Shown piece by piece: positions 32,979-43,213 of a DNA stretch of 64,000 bases. The stretch's first letter is position 1. Each line of letters starts with the position of its first letter. Below the pieces are notes generated by a model. The model was given only the letters and a program-made list of their open reading frames with translations. It did not search any database and was not told the origin of the DNA. Position numbers and translations under genes: made by a program. Source of the stretch: Mikania micrantha (lineage: Eukaryota; Streptophyta; Magnoliopsida; Asterales; Asteraceae); the NCBI GenBank assembly GCA_009363875.1, contig CM018681.1, forward strand, positions 44,331,510-44,395,509, read 5' to 3'.

Positions 32979-35900
32979 TCAAAACATATCACTAGCTAAT
33001 CTAAGCCCGATCGCACTCCTGTGCTGATCATACTTGTCCTGAGTCATGGGCTTAGTGAACGGGTCTGCTAGGTTTTGATCTGTGTCCACTTTGCTTATTA
33101 TGATGTCTCCACGTTCCACTATTTCCCGTATGTAGTGGAATTTTCTTAAAATGTGCCTGGATTTGTGATGAGACCTTGGCTCTTTGGCTTGAGCAATTGC
33201 ACCTGTGTTATCACAAAAGATTTCGATAGGCTTCCGAATACTTGGAACCACATCGAGGTCAGCTATGAAATTCTTTATCCAAGCAGCTTCCTTTGCAGCA
33301 TCCGATGCAGCAATATATTCAGATTCGGTGGTTGAATCCGCCACTACACTCTGTTTGGAACTTTTCCAGGAGACAGCTCCTCCATTGAGAGTGAATACGA
33401 AACCTGATTGTGAGCGAGAATCATCTCGGTCAGTCTGGAAGCTAGCATCAGTGTAACACCTTACAGTGAGCTCTTCTTCCACTCCTCCAAATATTAAAAA
33501 CATTTCTTTAGTTCTTCTCAAGTACTTCAAAATGTTCTTGACTGCGGTCCAATGGGCAATGCCAGGACTTTGCTGAAAACGACTGGTCATGCTTAAAGCA
33601 TACGAGACGTCAGGTCTGGTACATAACATAGCATACATGATAGAACCAATCGCTGAGGCATATGGAATTGCTTGCATTCGCCTAATTTCAATGTCCGTCG
33701 AAGGAGATTGCGATTTGTTCAACACAGTTCCTTTAGTCATGGGAATAGTCCCTTTCTTGGAGTTTTCCATGTTGAAGCGTGTCATCATTTTGTCAATGTA
33801 TGCACTTTGACTCATCCCTAAAAGCCGCTTAGATCTATCTCTGTGGATTTTGATTCCAAGAATGTAAGCTGCTTCTCCAAGATCTTTCATTGCAAAACAA
33901 TTTCCCAACCAGTGCTTAACTTCGTAAAGCATAGGGATGTTGTTTCCAATGATTAGTATATCATCTACATACAAGATGAGGAATGATATAGTCCTCCCAC
34001 TAGCCTTTCTGTAAACACAAGGTTCATCTTCGTTTTTGATGAAACCAAACTCTTTGATCTTTTGATCAAAACGAAGATTCCAGCAGCGAGATGCCTGCTT
34101 AAGCCCATAAATGGACTTATTTAATTTGCATACCTTATTAGGATATTTTGGATCAACAAAACCTTCAGGCTGAACCATATAGACATCTTCAGAGAGATGT
34201 CCATTAAGAAAAGCGGTTTTAACATCCATTTGCCATATCTCATAGTCATAATATGCAGCTATGGCAAGTAATATCCTGATCGATTTGATCATAGCAACGG
34301 GTGAAAAAGTTTCATCATAGTCAACACCTTGAGTTTGAGTGAAACCCTTTGCAACCAGCCGTGCTTTGTAGGTATGAACATTTCCATGCATGTCGGTTTT
34401 TCTCTTGAAAATCCATTTGCTCCCTACTGCCCGTGAACCGGGGGGTAGCTCAACCAAGTCCCAGACTTGATTGTCACGCATGGATTGCATCTCGGAATTC
34501 ATGGCATCGAGCCATTTCGCAGATTCTGGATCTGATATAGCAGTTTTGTGGTTAGTAGGTTCGTTATCAGGCTCAGCTACTAACAGGACTTCAGAACCAT
34601 CAAGATGCCCAAGGTATCTATCAGGAGCATTGCGAGTCCTGCTACTTCTACGAATGCTTGTGTTTAAGTCTGATTCATTAGCAACAACTTCTTGTTGATC
34701 AGACGTTCCGACTTCGTCAGCGGTCGTTTGCGGTTCTCGAATTTCTTCGAGATTCACAATATTGCTTCCAGTTCCTCGATCTAGAAATTCTTTCTCGAGA
34801 AAGTGGCCCTTCCTTTTGATGGAAATCAAGTTTGCATCAGGATGGTAGAAATAATATCCGCTTTTGTTATGGTATCCGACGAAAACAACCTTTTCGCCTC
34901 GAGGATCAAGCTTGTCATTAGAATCCCTAGTGACATATGCATTGCATCCCCATACCCTAAGATAAGACAAATTTGGTTTAGTGCCAAACCATATCTCATA
35001 TGGTGTTTTGTTTACCTTCTTAGTCGGTGCCAGATTTACAATGCGGGCTGCGGTCATAAGAGCAAAACTCCAAAAAGAGTGAGGCAAGTTAGTTCTACAC
35101 ATCATCGATCGAACCATATCTAGTAAGGTACGATTTCTCCTCTCGCTTACGCCATTAAGTTGGGGTGTACCAGGAGGAGTGGGTTGTGAAATAATTCCAC
35201 GTTCTTTCAGATGATTGATGAACTCTAAGCTGAGATATTCGCCACCTCGATCCGATCGAAGTGCCTTAATCGTTTTACCGAGTTGGTTTTCTACTTCGTT
35301 TTGGAATTCTTTGAACTTTTCAAAGGTTTCATGCTTATGCTTCATTAGATAAACATATGCATATCGACTATAATCATCAATGAATGAAACGAAGTATCTT
35401 TCATGATTTCTAGACATAGTTCTGAAAGGACCACACACATCAGTATGTATAAGTGCTAACAGATCTTTTGCTCGTTCACCAACATGGGTGAAGGGATCTT
35501 TAGTGAGTTTTCCAGCTAAGCAAGATTCACAATCATCAAAGGAGTCCTGTCCAGTGGATTCAAGAATCCCCTCAGACTGGAGCCTTTTTATGCGGGATTT
35601 GCTTATGTGGCCAAGTCTACAATGCCATAGATATGTATCATTAATGCCAGATTTGATACGTTTAGAAAGATTATATACATTATTGTTTGGTTGAACATCT
35701 ATTTCATAAATACCATTTCGAGGTTTAGCCTCAAAATAAAAGACATCATTTAAGCAGGCAGATATAGCAATACCATTAAAAACGTACTTAAATCCTTGTT
35801 CAAACAACAGAGAAACTGAAATAATGTTTCTGGTTAAACCAGGTGCATACAAACAATTATTCAACATAAGTACAAGGCCAGAAGGACATGAAAGATAATA

Positions 35901-36953
35901 TGTTCCAGTTGCAAGAACTGGTACTCTTTTCCCATCACCAACGATGAGTTCCATGTCGCCTTGTTTCAGTTTCTTCCACTTTTCAGGTTCCTGCAAGACA
36001 TTAATGATGTGGTAACCACATCCGGTGTCAAACACCCATGTGTTGCTGGAAACAGTAAAAAGTTCAATAACGTAAATAGAGATACCTGAAGGGCCTGCAC
36101 CATTGGCCTTGTTCATCCTCAGCTTAGCCAAATATTCAGGGCAATTACGCCTCCAATGCCCCATCTTGTTGCATTCAAAACATTGACGCTCCTCAGGGGG
36201 TGGTGCTTTAGTAATTGCCTTGGCTTTGTTGGTGGCAGGCTTGGCAGCAACAATAGCTTTATTCTTGCCCTTGATGTTATAACCCCTTTTCTTGGGATTG
36301 GGCTTTCTAACACCAGCAGATCGAACTGTCAATACTTGATTGACTTTGCTTGGTACATTCATCTCAGCCGTCTTCAGCATCCCATGCAGTTCAGGCACAG
36401 TCTTCTCCCAAGCATTCATATTGAAATTCATTACGAACTGGTCGTAAGACTTTGGGAGAGAGTTCAAGATGAAGTCCGCTGCCATTTCATTTGACAGGGG
36501 ATAACCAAGCTTATTCAATTGGTCGATGTACCCTTTCATCGTAAGCACATGAGCACTAACTGACGAGCCTTCTTGCATTTTGCAGCCGATAAGCTGCTTC
36601 ATGGTGTCATAGCGTTCTTGACGGGCTTGTTTCTGAAACATGCCTGTAAGTTGCTGGATCATGTCAAAGGCACCCATGTCTTCCATGTTCTTCTGAAGAT
36701 CAGAAGACATAGTGGCTTGCATAAGGCAGGCTACCTCAATGGCATCCTCGTTTTGCTTTTCCCAGGCTTTACGGGCAGCAGCCGTATTACCTTCAGGCTC
36801 ATTAGGAACTGGACCTTCCAGTACATAGTGCTTTTTGGCAAACTTAAGTACAATTTTCAAGTTGCGGTGCCATTCGAGAAAGTTGGTGTTATTCAGCTTA
36901 TCTTTCTCAAGTATGGACTTGAGAGCAAATGAGGAGTTATTTTCGTGAGACAT
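32979..36953 (-). CDS. Ty1/copia gag-pol polyprotein, 1324 aa, intact frame
   Basis: A single frame from ATG at 36953. The order is diagnostic of copia. First a UBN2-type gag (residues ~1-250), then a CCHC knuckle CFECNKMGHWRRNC (~258-271) and a protease with WVFDTGCGYHI (~310). Next are the GAG-pre-integrase YLWHCRLGH (~440), the integrase core (HTDVCGPF ~500, SFIDDYSRY, QLNGVSERRNR ~595), reverse transcriptase (KARLVAKGFTQTQGVDYDE, then DVKTAFLNG, YGLKQASRCWN and YVDDILI ~990) and RNase H (CYTDASFQTD ~1170, ADSTTESEYIAA ~1205). All catalytic motifs are present. The length is typical of the superfamily. The product is cut into capsid, protease, integrase and RT in cytoplasmic particles. The lineage (Tork/TAR-like) is uncertain. 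Confidence 0.95.
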   Translation of the reverse strand: MSHENNSSFALKSILEKDKLNNTNFLEWHRNLKIVLKFAKKHYVLEGPVPNEPEGNTAAARKAWEKQNEDAIEVACLMQATMSSDLQKNMEDMGAFDMIQQLTGMFQKQARQERYDTMKQLIGCKMQEGSSVSAHVLTMKGYIDQLNKLGYPLSNEMAADFILNSLPKSYDQFVMNFNMNAWEKTVPELHGMLKTAEMNVPSKVNQVLTVRSAGVRKPNPKKRGYNIKGKNKAIVAAKPATNKAKAITKAPPPEERQCFECNKMGHWRRNCPEYLAKLRMNKANGAGPSGISIYVIELFTVSSNTWVFDTGCGYHIINVLQEPEKWKKLKQGDMELIVGDGKRVPVLATGTYYLSCPSGLVLMLNNCLYAPGLTRNIISVSLLFEQGFKYVFNGIAISACLNDVFYFEAKPRNGIYEIDVQPNNNVYNLSKRIKSGINDTYLWHCRLGHISKSRIKRLQSEGILESTGQDSFDDCESCLAGKLTKDPFTHVGERAKDLLALIHTDVCGPFRTMSRNHERYFVSFIDDYSRYAYVYLMKHKHETFEKFKEFQNEVENQLGKTIKALRSDRGGEYLSLEFINHLKERGIISQPTPPGTPQLNGVSERRNRTLLDMVRSMMCRTNLPHSFWSFALMTAARIVNLAPTKKVNKTPYEIWFGTKPNLSYLRVWGCNAYVTRDSNDKLDPRGEKVVFVGYHNKSGYYFYHPDANLISIKRKGHFLEKEFLDRGTGSNIVNLEEIREPQTTADEVGTSDQQEVVANESDLNTSIRRSSRTRNAPDRYLGHLDGSEVLLVAEPDNEPTNHKTAISDPESAKWLDAMNSEMQSMRDNQVWDLVELPPGSRAVGSKWIFKRKTDMHGNVHTYKARLVAKGFTQTQGVDYDETFSPVAMIKSIRILLAIAAYYDYEIWQMDVKTAFLNGHLSEDVYMVQPEGFVDPKYPNKVCKLNKSIYGLKQASRCWNLRFDQKIKEFGFIKNEDEPCVYRKASGRTISFLILYVDDILIIGNNIPMLYEVKHWLGNCFAMKDLGEAAYILGIKIHRDRSKRLLGMSQSAYIDKMMTRFNMENSKKGTIPMTKGTVLNKSQSPSTDIEIRRMQAIPYASAIGSIMYAMLCTRPDVSYALSMTSRFQQSPGIAHWTAVKNILKYLRRTKEMFLIFGGVEEELTVRCYTDASFQTDRDDSRSQSGFVFTLNGGAVSWKSSKQSVVADSTTESEYIAASDAAKEAAWIKNFIADLDVVPSIRKPIEIFCDNTGAIAQAKEPRSHHKSRHILRKFHYIREIVERGDIIISKVDTDQNLADPFTKPMTQDKYDQHRSAIGLRLASDMF

Positions 36954-38427
36954 CCCTTTAAAGTAAGCAAAATTAAATAATTAGTATTTTTTGATGTTTA
37001 ATTCCTTATTTAATTAATGACCCATTAACAGTAATAAGAATAAGGATTGAGAATCTAGTAGTATCAGTTACTAAAGGCAGCTGTGGCACGCAACATTAGT
37101 AAGTGATAGTAGGTAGACTAACAACGTTTGTCAATTGTGAAAAATTGAAAAATGCACAACTCTCAAGTATGAGGCCACTAAGACAACTTGTCTATTTAGT
37201 GATACGTTTAGCCTCATCTATGCTCACTTTCATTTCCAGACAGCTGTGGCACGTAACAAGATATGAAAGTAATAGTCATCCTAAAACAGGTACATGTGGA
37301 AGAGCCGGATGTGTCAACGAAAACTCTTGCACCTTAGAGGACAAACTACGCACCAAGTGCGGTGCTGTGGCTCCAAACACTGGTGTTTCGCATTATGCTC
37401 CAAGTGTCCCTTATAATAGGATAGCATAAACTATTGATTTTATATATATGGGATCCATTTTAGTGTTTACCGAATAAGGGTCAAACACAACGAATGATCT
37501 AATCATACGTGCGTTGTAAAAACCAGTTTTACTATATTTAATGTCGTGACTTTGTGATGAACCCTTTCATCTCTCAGGACACTTAATTTTAAATAACCTA
37601 TTAAAACTAAGTTTGTCGCGACTTGCATAACCATTCAAAAGTTAATAGTTAATATATTAAGTTTCTGAGTTTTAAAACAATTTTAGATTGTAAAAACTCA
37701 TTGGTTATATTTTTCAAAACAAACCATTTGTTTTATAAAACTTTTACAAGTTGTAAAATTGTTTAATTTTTGAACTTGTTACATTTTATTGCGATTATTT
37801 ATTTTTTTTTTATTTTTTTTTTTGGTATTTGGTTGGTATGTTATAACATTTATAAGATAAAGCAACCACAATATCAAATTAAATAAATATGTAAATCATA
37901 AGGCCAAATTGTGTTTGATTTTGCTAGAGCCAAGTAGCAAAACAAACTAGGTCACGGGGTCACAACACACAATCAACCACAATGATGAATCTAGTGCATC
38001 TTGTGATCTTGAGCTGCTCCTACTGACCTCCAGATCCGTGCTTCTTGATCTTGATTCTTCAGTTTTGTTTTCAGGTCTTTTGTCGTTACAATATTTACAA
38101 GAAATTGAAATACATAACGAGAAAATATAAACCCTATTCTATTACAACTTTGAGCCATCAAAATGGGCCAAACCATAATAAACCAAAACTGAAAAATAAA
38201 CAACCAAACAAACACAAGGTCGGGCCTGATTTACATATTCGATCATAACTTTATAATTAAACTGGGTAATTCTTTTGATCAATTATAACTTTGACCAAAT
38301 AAATAATTTAACCCAAATAATTAGACAGATCTAAATCTGGATCAGAAACTCAAAATTTTAAACAATTTAGAGTTTGTGATCTGTAACCGGTTAAACTGAC
38401 CGGATCCGATTTGCATGTTGTAAGCGT
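36954..38427 (-). other. Leader of H between primer site and gag
   Basis: About 1.5 kb, non-coding. A ~160-bp spaced repeat begins CAGCTGTGGCACG (37077, 37239). T-runs near 37800 are A-runs in the RNA sense. The 108-codon plus-strand frame at 37103 is antisense and has no recognised relatives. Confidence 0.6.
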
Positions 38428-38440
38428 GGCTCTGATACCA
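38428..38440 (-). other. Primer binding site of H (tRNA-iMet)
   Basis: The minus strand reads TGGTATCAGAGCC one base after the LTR end. Confidence 0.95.
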
Positions 38441-38441
38441 C

Positions 38442-39032
38442 TGTTGGGAATCGTAGTGGTATTCGGTTTGACTTTTCGGTAAAAACGAGTTTGACCAATT
38501 AGTATATTAAATCCATATTTAATATTAACGCAGCGGAATTACGGTTTCAAAATTTTCACTGTTAATATTCCCAATCAGGATCGAGGTTACAAAACATGCA
38601 AACACAGATAATTATAACTAATCTAATCTACCGATGAGAAAAGATTATACCCTTTTGGTTAATAGTTAACCGTTTGAGACACCGAGGTTCAACGAACGAA
38701 TGCTAGAACAAAACACGAACAAGTTCCTGGTTCTCAACGGAAGCAGGGGATGGTATGAAAGTAGGATGAAGATGATCAATCTTCTACTAGTTTCTTCTTG
38801 CACCAATCTTTCAAAGAACCATCAAGCTCTCCTTACCTCAAGTCTTGATCATTCAACCATATATATAGATGGAGATGAGATCAAGAGTTGGAGTGTGTAT
38901 CTTGCACACAATCATGACATGCAAGATATGTCTTTTGAGTGTAAATCTATCTCAAATGATGGCATGCAAAGATTATGACAAGATCTTGCATGATATCTAA
39001 TGATGGCACTTGATTTTATTAGATATTATCAA

Positions 39033-39069
<37 letters not shown>

Positions 39070-39254
39070 GTTTAATTAAATAAATAAATAATTAAACTTA
39101 TATAATTTATAACTTTTATAAATTATAAAACTGTTCGTGATTACCAGTTAATCAAATTAAGTGGATTTAATGTTCGTTGCCCACGGTGTAACTCTTACGG
39201 GTCACAGCTCGATTAGTTACGTTAACTTATCGAATTCGTTCATAAAATCCAACA
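38442..39254 (-). repeat. 5' LTR of H (813 bp)
   Basis: Same ends as the 3' copy. The TATA-like box CTATATATATG (minus) is at about 38858-38868, and the AAT microsatellite is ~9 bp longer. Confidence 0.95.
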
Positions 39255-40883
39255 GGAGCAACAGTGATTATGTGGCCTCTCACTTGGGGAGAAAGTCTCT
39301 CAATGTAACGATCCTAAAGTTTCTGGTAGTGGGGACCACTAATTTATGTGACCATGCCAAGTATCGCATCGGCTAGTTGTTGCGTGATTAATGTTGCAAG
39401 TTCACTCAATACAACTTTCACGACGATGGGACATTTTATCATATGTTTAGTTGTTACATATATTAAGTAATAGTTGTTTTGGATCAATCCATACAATGCT
39501 CATTGTGCTAAGAGTTGAAATAAATAATCTCTTCGTTAATAATACTTGGATAGACATGTAAACAAAATTGTAGACATGAGTATACATATGTCATATGCAT
39601 ATGTATATACTTGATGTCTAGTACATACTAGAAATAAAAGAAAAAAACAAACAAGCAAATAAACTCTGCTAGTCCTCAGACTCCTCATGAGCTCCCCAAG
39701 AACACGACCCAATCGTATGAGCAAACTTCCTAGCATAAAACCATCCTTAACGTGGTGGAGGTACTCGTGCGCCTTGGCTTAGGTGAAGTATCTTTGATGG
39801 TGGCTCAGCATTAATAGGTATTGGTCCAACCCGACTCTCAGAACTACTTGGGGGGCTGGTAGGAGCTTTTGGAGCTTTTGGTTGATCAATGGTAAGGTTT
39901 GTGGAGGGCATTGGGGCCTTTGGTGGGGAATCTTGAGTATCGATAGGAGGCAGTGACGCTTTAGGATGGCAATATGGACTCTTTGAATCAGACCTTAGTT
40001 CCTCCTTCTCGACTTCCCTCTCATACTCCTTGGTGGACAACGGCCTGTAAACCGGGGATTTTCGTTCTACCTCGACTATGTATTCGAAAGTGGATGGAAA
40101 TTGATAGTCTCGTAGAGCTGATCGATGTATGGAACAAGACCAGTAGGATGAGTTCAGTGCCGACTCGGTTTCTTTCATTCTGAGTCCGTTGGATTCCTCC
40201 TCCGGCGCTTCTGTAAAGTCCTTGGATTCATTACGAGAAAAGCTTGCAGACTGGTCAGCAGAGTACGACGACATAGCTAAGAAAGTAAGTAAAAAGTTAG
40301 AAAATTTCTAAATTTCAAATTATACATTTACCTCAAAGAGTTCAAATAATTAAATTGAGAGTTCAAATAAAGGTTCAATCACAAGCAATGCCTGGATTGT
40401 ATTCCTAAAGGGATACATTTGACAGGTCAAAGTGTTTAAGTTCAATTTAACTTTCAGAACGACATACTTTAGCCTATAGGTTCATACTCACACTAAGGAT
40501 TCCCAGGAAAGCATAACATGTCCATCGGTTGATTTGGATTTATACGAAATGCTTTCCTAGATAGAATTCTCCAAAGTACAGGTATTCCCCCTTCCAGATT
40601 GTATGTGTTTCTCATTCACTAATATGAAACTAAAGATGTTTGACAGGATTCAAAATTTTAATTAGACTTAGAAGTCTAAGATCATTCCTTATAGCGACGA
40701 TCCTTGCTCTAGTCGTAAGAATGATGTAGAGAAGTTTTTTGAACCCTAAGTTCTAGTGTGTGAATACTAAGGCATCCTAAACTAGTTTCATATATTTGAC
40801 CTATCAAACAACTAGTCAAGTAGCACAAAGAAATCACATAGTCAATTTTGGCCAATCATGGCAACTATAGAGTTCAAATAACA
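39255..40883 (-). mobile_element. Element L: decayed minus-strand interior, gag side
   Basis: It lies between H and I and joins to 52632-52767 (leader and primer site) once I is removed. It contains a proline-rich frame (39747-40274). The remaining 39255-39746 and 40275-40883 show no domain; the latter would be the leader. Confidence 0.55.
39747..40274 (-). CDS. Unrecognised 175-aa proline-rich frame, perhaps L gag N-terminus
   Basis: ATG at 40274. It has an acidic, Ser-rich start (MSSYSADQSASFSRNESKD), a middle with YIVEVERKSPVYRPL, and a Pro-rich end (APKAPTSPPSSS). No family motif, signal peptide or membrane segment is seen. Its place downstream of a primer site and leader and upstream of a zinc-knuckle remnant, all on the minus strand, fits the N-terminal part of a gag. 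It could equally be a chance frame. The stop at 39747-39749 leaves no capsid domain. Confidence 0.35.
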   Translation of the reverse strand: MSSYSADQSASFSRNESKDFTEAPEEESNGLRMKETESALNSSYWSCSIHRSALRDYQFPSTFEYIVEVERKSPVYRPLSTKEYEREVEKEELRSDSKSPYCHPKASLPPIDTQDSPPKAPMPSTNLTIDQPKAPKAPTSPPSSSESRVGPIPINAEPPSKILHLSQGARVPPPR

Positions 40884-40888
40884 GTTTA
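40884..40888. repeat. Target site duplication of I (partner 52627-52631)
   Basis: GTTTA precedes the LTR start TGTAACATC at 40889 and follows the damaged LTR end at about 52626. Confidence 0.8.
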
Positions 40889-41187
40889 TGTAACATCAGT
40901 ACCGGAAACGTCACCGGAACAGTGATCAACACATTAACATGAACAATGAGTCAAGTACATAAACCAGTTGATGTTCACATATCATTATCATTTTATGTTG
41001 TCATAGCACAATTTCGAAATTATTTCAGAAACGAAACTCAGAAACAAGGTTCATCAGTCAGATAATTACCTGGCAATATAGAGCCATCATGTGATTATTT
41101 GTTAGGATTTTATTATGTATAAATGTTTGTGAGGCTTTACAGAACAAAACAAAACGGATGTCGTTATGTGAATGCTAAACCGACGGA

Positions 41188-41321
41188 TTATTCGTATAGG
41201 TGACGATTTGTACGAATACATCTGAAAGTTTAACGTTCTAAATGATATCCGATAATTAGAAAACCATATTGAAAAGTATAGTTATCGCAGTGTTCGTACG
41301 GGTGACGATTCGAACGAATAC
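41188..41321 (+). promoter_or_regulatory. Paired TGACG-core palindromes (I 5' LTR)
   Basis: Two copies of a GGTGACGATT core with flanking TTCGTA and ACGAA arms, ~100 bp apart and ~220-350 bp upstream of TATAAATA. Equivalent pairs are at 48727-48860, 59598-59731 and 15310-15450, and on the minus strand at 11836-11971. Confidence 0.5.
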
Positions 41322-41539
41322 GCACGACAACTGTACTATTCGATTATTAAACAGTAACTTAAATATTTCCAAATATTTAAAATAAACAAAAGATATTTAG
41401 TTAATTTATTAGGAATCACAACCTAAAATAATTTTACTAACTTTATTTTAAAACCGGGACGTTTCGTTACGAGGACGAAACGAAACCGACACTTTTACGC
41501 GAAACCGAGCAACCGAAACGAACCCGAACTCACCCGGGG

Positions 41540-41547
41540 TATAAATA
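41540..41547 (+). promoter_or_regulatory. TATA box of I 5' LTR
   Basis: TATAAATA after CACCCGGGG, followed by CT(n) tracts (41574-41640). It is the best promoter candidate of this family. Confidence 0.7.
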
Positions 41548-41949
41548 CCTGGAATGAGTCTTCTTTCTCATTCACCCTCTTCACTCTCTCTCTCTAAAAC
41601 CCTCCCACCGTCACTTTCTCTCTCTAAAATCTATCTTCCACTTCTCTCTACAAGAATTCCTCCATTTCTTCACGAAATTGAACCATTTTGGTGTCTAAAC
41701 GACCACCATCACTTGTAGAACTCGAAAGTACAACCGATCTAAGCTTTACACCACCAGATTCAAGGTAAAAACCATGTTTTTGTTGCGATTTTAGGGTTTT
41801 GAAAACCCTACTTCGAACCCATGCTTTGGCCAGTTAAAGATCAGTTCCAACCTTAAGAAATCACTCACTAACCCTCTAGATGTTATTAGGAACAAGTAGC
41901 AGACCAAACCATGCTCGATCGGCTCAAACACCATGGGTGTACCTGGTGG

Positions 41950-42300
41950 CTCACGACTGGCCGAATGGGCCTACTCAGCTCCACGAATGAGCCTAAACCC
42001 TTCATTCGGCCGAATAGGTTCACCCATTTGCCAGTTCAGCCTTTCGCCAGCACAGCCATTCGATCGGATTTAACCCACTCAGTCGGTCCCCTCATTCGTA
42101 CGCCCCTCATTCGGCCAAGGCCACTTCGGCTGAACCCCATTCGGTCGGCAAAGAGCCATGCGACTTAATACTTGGTTCGGCCATACCACCTTCAATCGGC
42201 CTAACTCTTTCGGCTCAGCTGCCATTCGCTCGGCATGTTTCAGTCGGCCACTCCTCTCATTCGATATCACTCGACCATGCAACCATTCGCGTGGACTATT
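41950..42300 (+). repeat. ATTCGGCC array (I 5' LTR)
   Basis: About twenty words built on CATTCGGCC, GGCCGAAT or TCGGCC. The 3' LTR copy is at 49488-49840. Frames within it on both strands are artefacts. Confidence 0.75.
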
Positions 42301-43213
42301 TCGGATGGAGGGCAGACAAGGGAAGGGCGTCCAGATAATGAACATGTAGAAAAAGTTTAACAAGATTTCATACATTCCATGCATGCATGTAGGCTTCTAC
42401 GTAGGTGTATGCATGGGTGTTCTGTGAAGGCGGAGATAGAAACCTAATGGGATAAACACAAAGGTTTTTAAGGGATAATGGAGTTTAATCATGGGTCATT
42501 TCATATGAGATTGGTTTAACATGCAAGAGTTTCATGAGTTAGGGTTCTAAGGACAAGGTTTTCTTAAATCATATTAACAATTAAACATTAGGATTTTCAC
42601 TAACAAAAGTTTTCATAAACCACATTAGAATGTAAACATGTGCCTTGATATCATTGGAGTTCAAAACACACTTGGGAATTCATTAAGGATCAAGGCAATG
42701 GTTAGTGTTACGGATGTTAATTTAACTACTAACGCCTAACACTTAGACAATTCATGAGAATACATAACCCCATCAGGTGTTCCATACAAACTACTTAGAA
42801 TGGGTTATGTACATGAAATCGATCAAGGAATCATGAACGATCAAAGTCTAATAAAAGGGGTTCATTTACGGGTAATATGTTCGATTAACTAGATAAAATA
42901 AAAGGTTTTTCTACATAAATGTTCAACTTAAATTTTATTAACTTAAGAATGTTTTAACTAAAGACTTGTAATTAATAATGCGGGATAAAGGGGTTCATTT
43001 ACGGGTAATATGTTGGATTAACTAGATAAAATCTTAGAAACACATTAGTATCATAGGACACTTAGTTGCACACCGAGACCAAAACCCTAGACGCGTCTAT
43101 TATAAATACTCATCGCATTCGAATTTTCTTAAAACACCTTAGGTGCTAAAGATACATAGGCAACAATCAAAGAGCGCGCATATCTTTTGTGGTTCAAGTG
43201 CACAGCAAGACAG

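Larger units (their letters stand above)
31331..39254 (-). mobile_element. Element H: nearly intact Ty1/copia element
   Basis: 7924 bp, minus strand: 5' LTR 39254-38442, iMet primer site, ~1.5 kb leader, one open gag-pol frame, ~840 bp tail, polypurine tract, 3' LTR 32134-31331. The two LTRs differ by four substitutions that I can see plus the length of an AAT run. The polyprotein has no stop. It is by far the youngest insertion here and may be competent. Confidence 0.95.

Noticed and set aside
33153..36932. Plus-strand frames of 60-119 codons opposite the H polyprotein
   Set aside because: Shadows of the intact minus-strand gag-pol frame.
37103..37429. 108-codon plus-strand frame in H
   Set aside because: Antisense to the H leader, no recognisable domain, and overlaps internal repeats.
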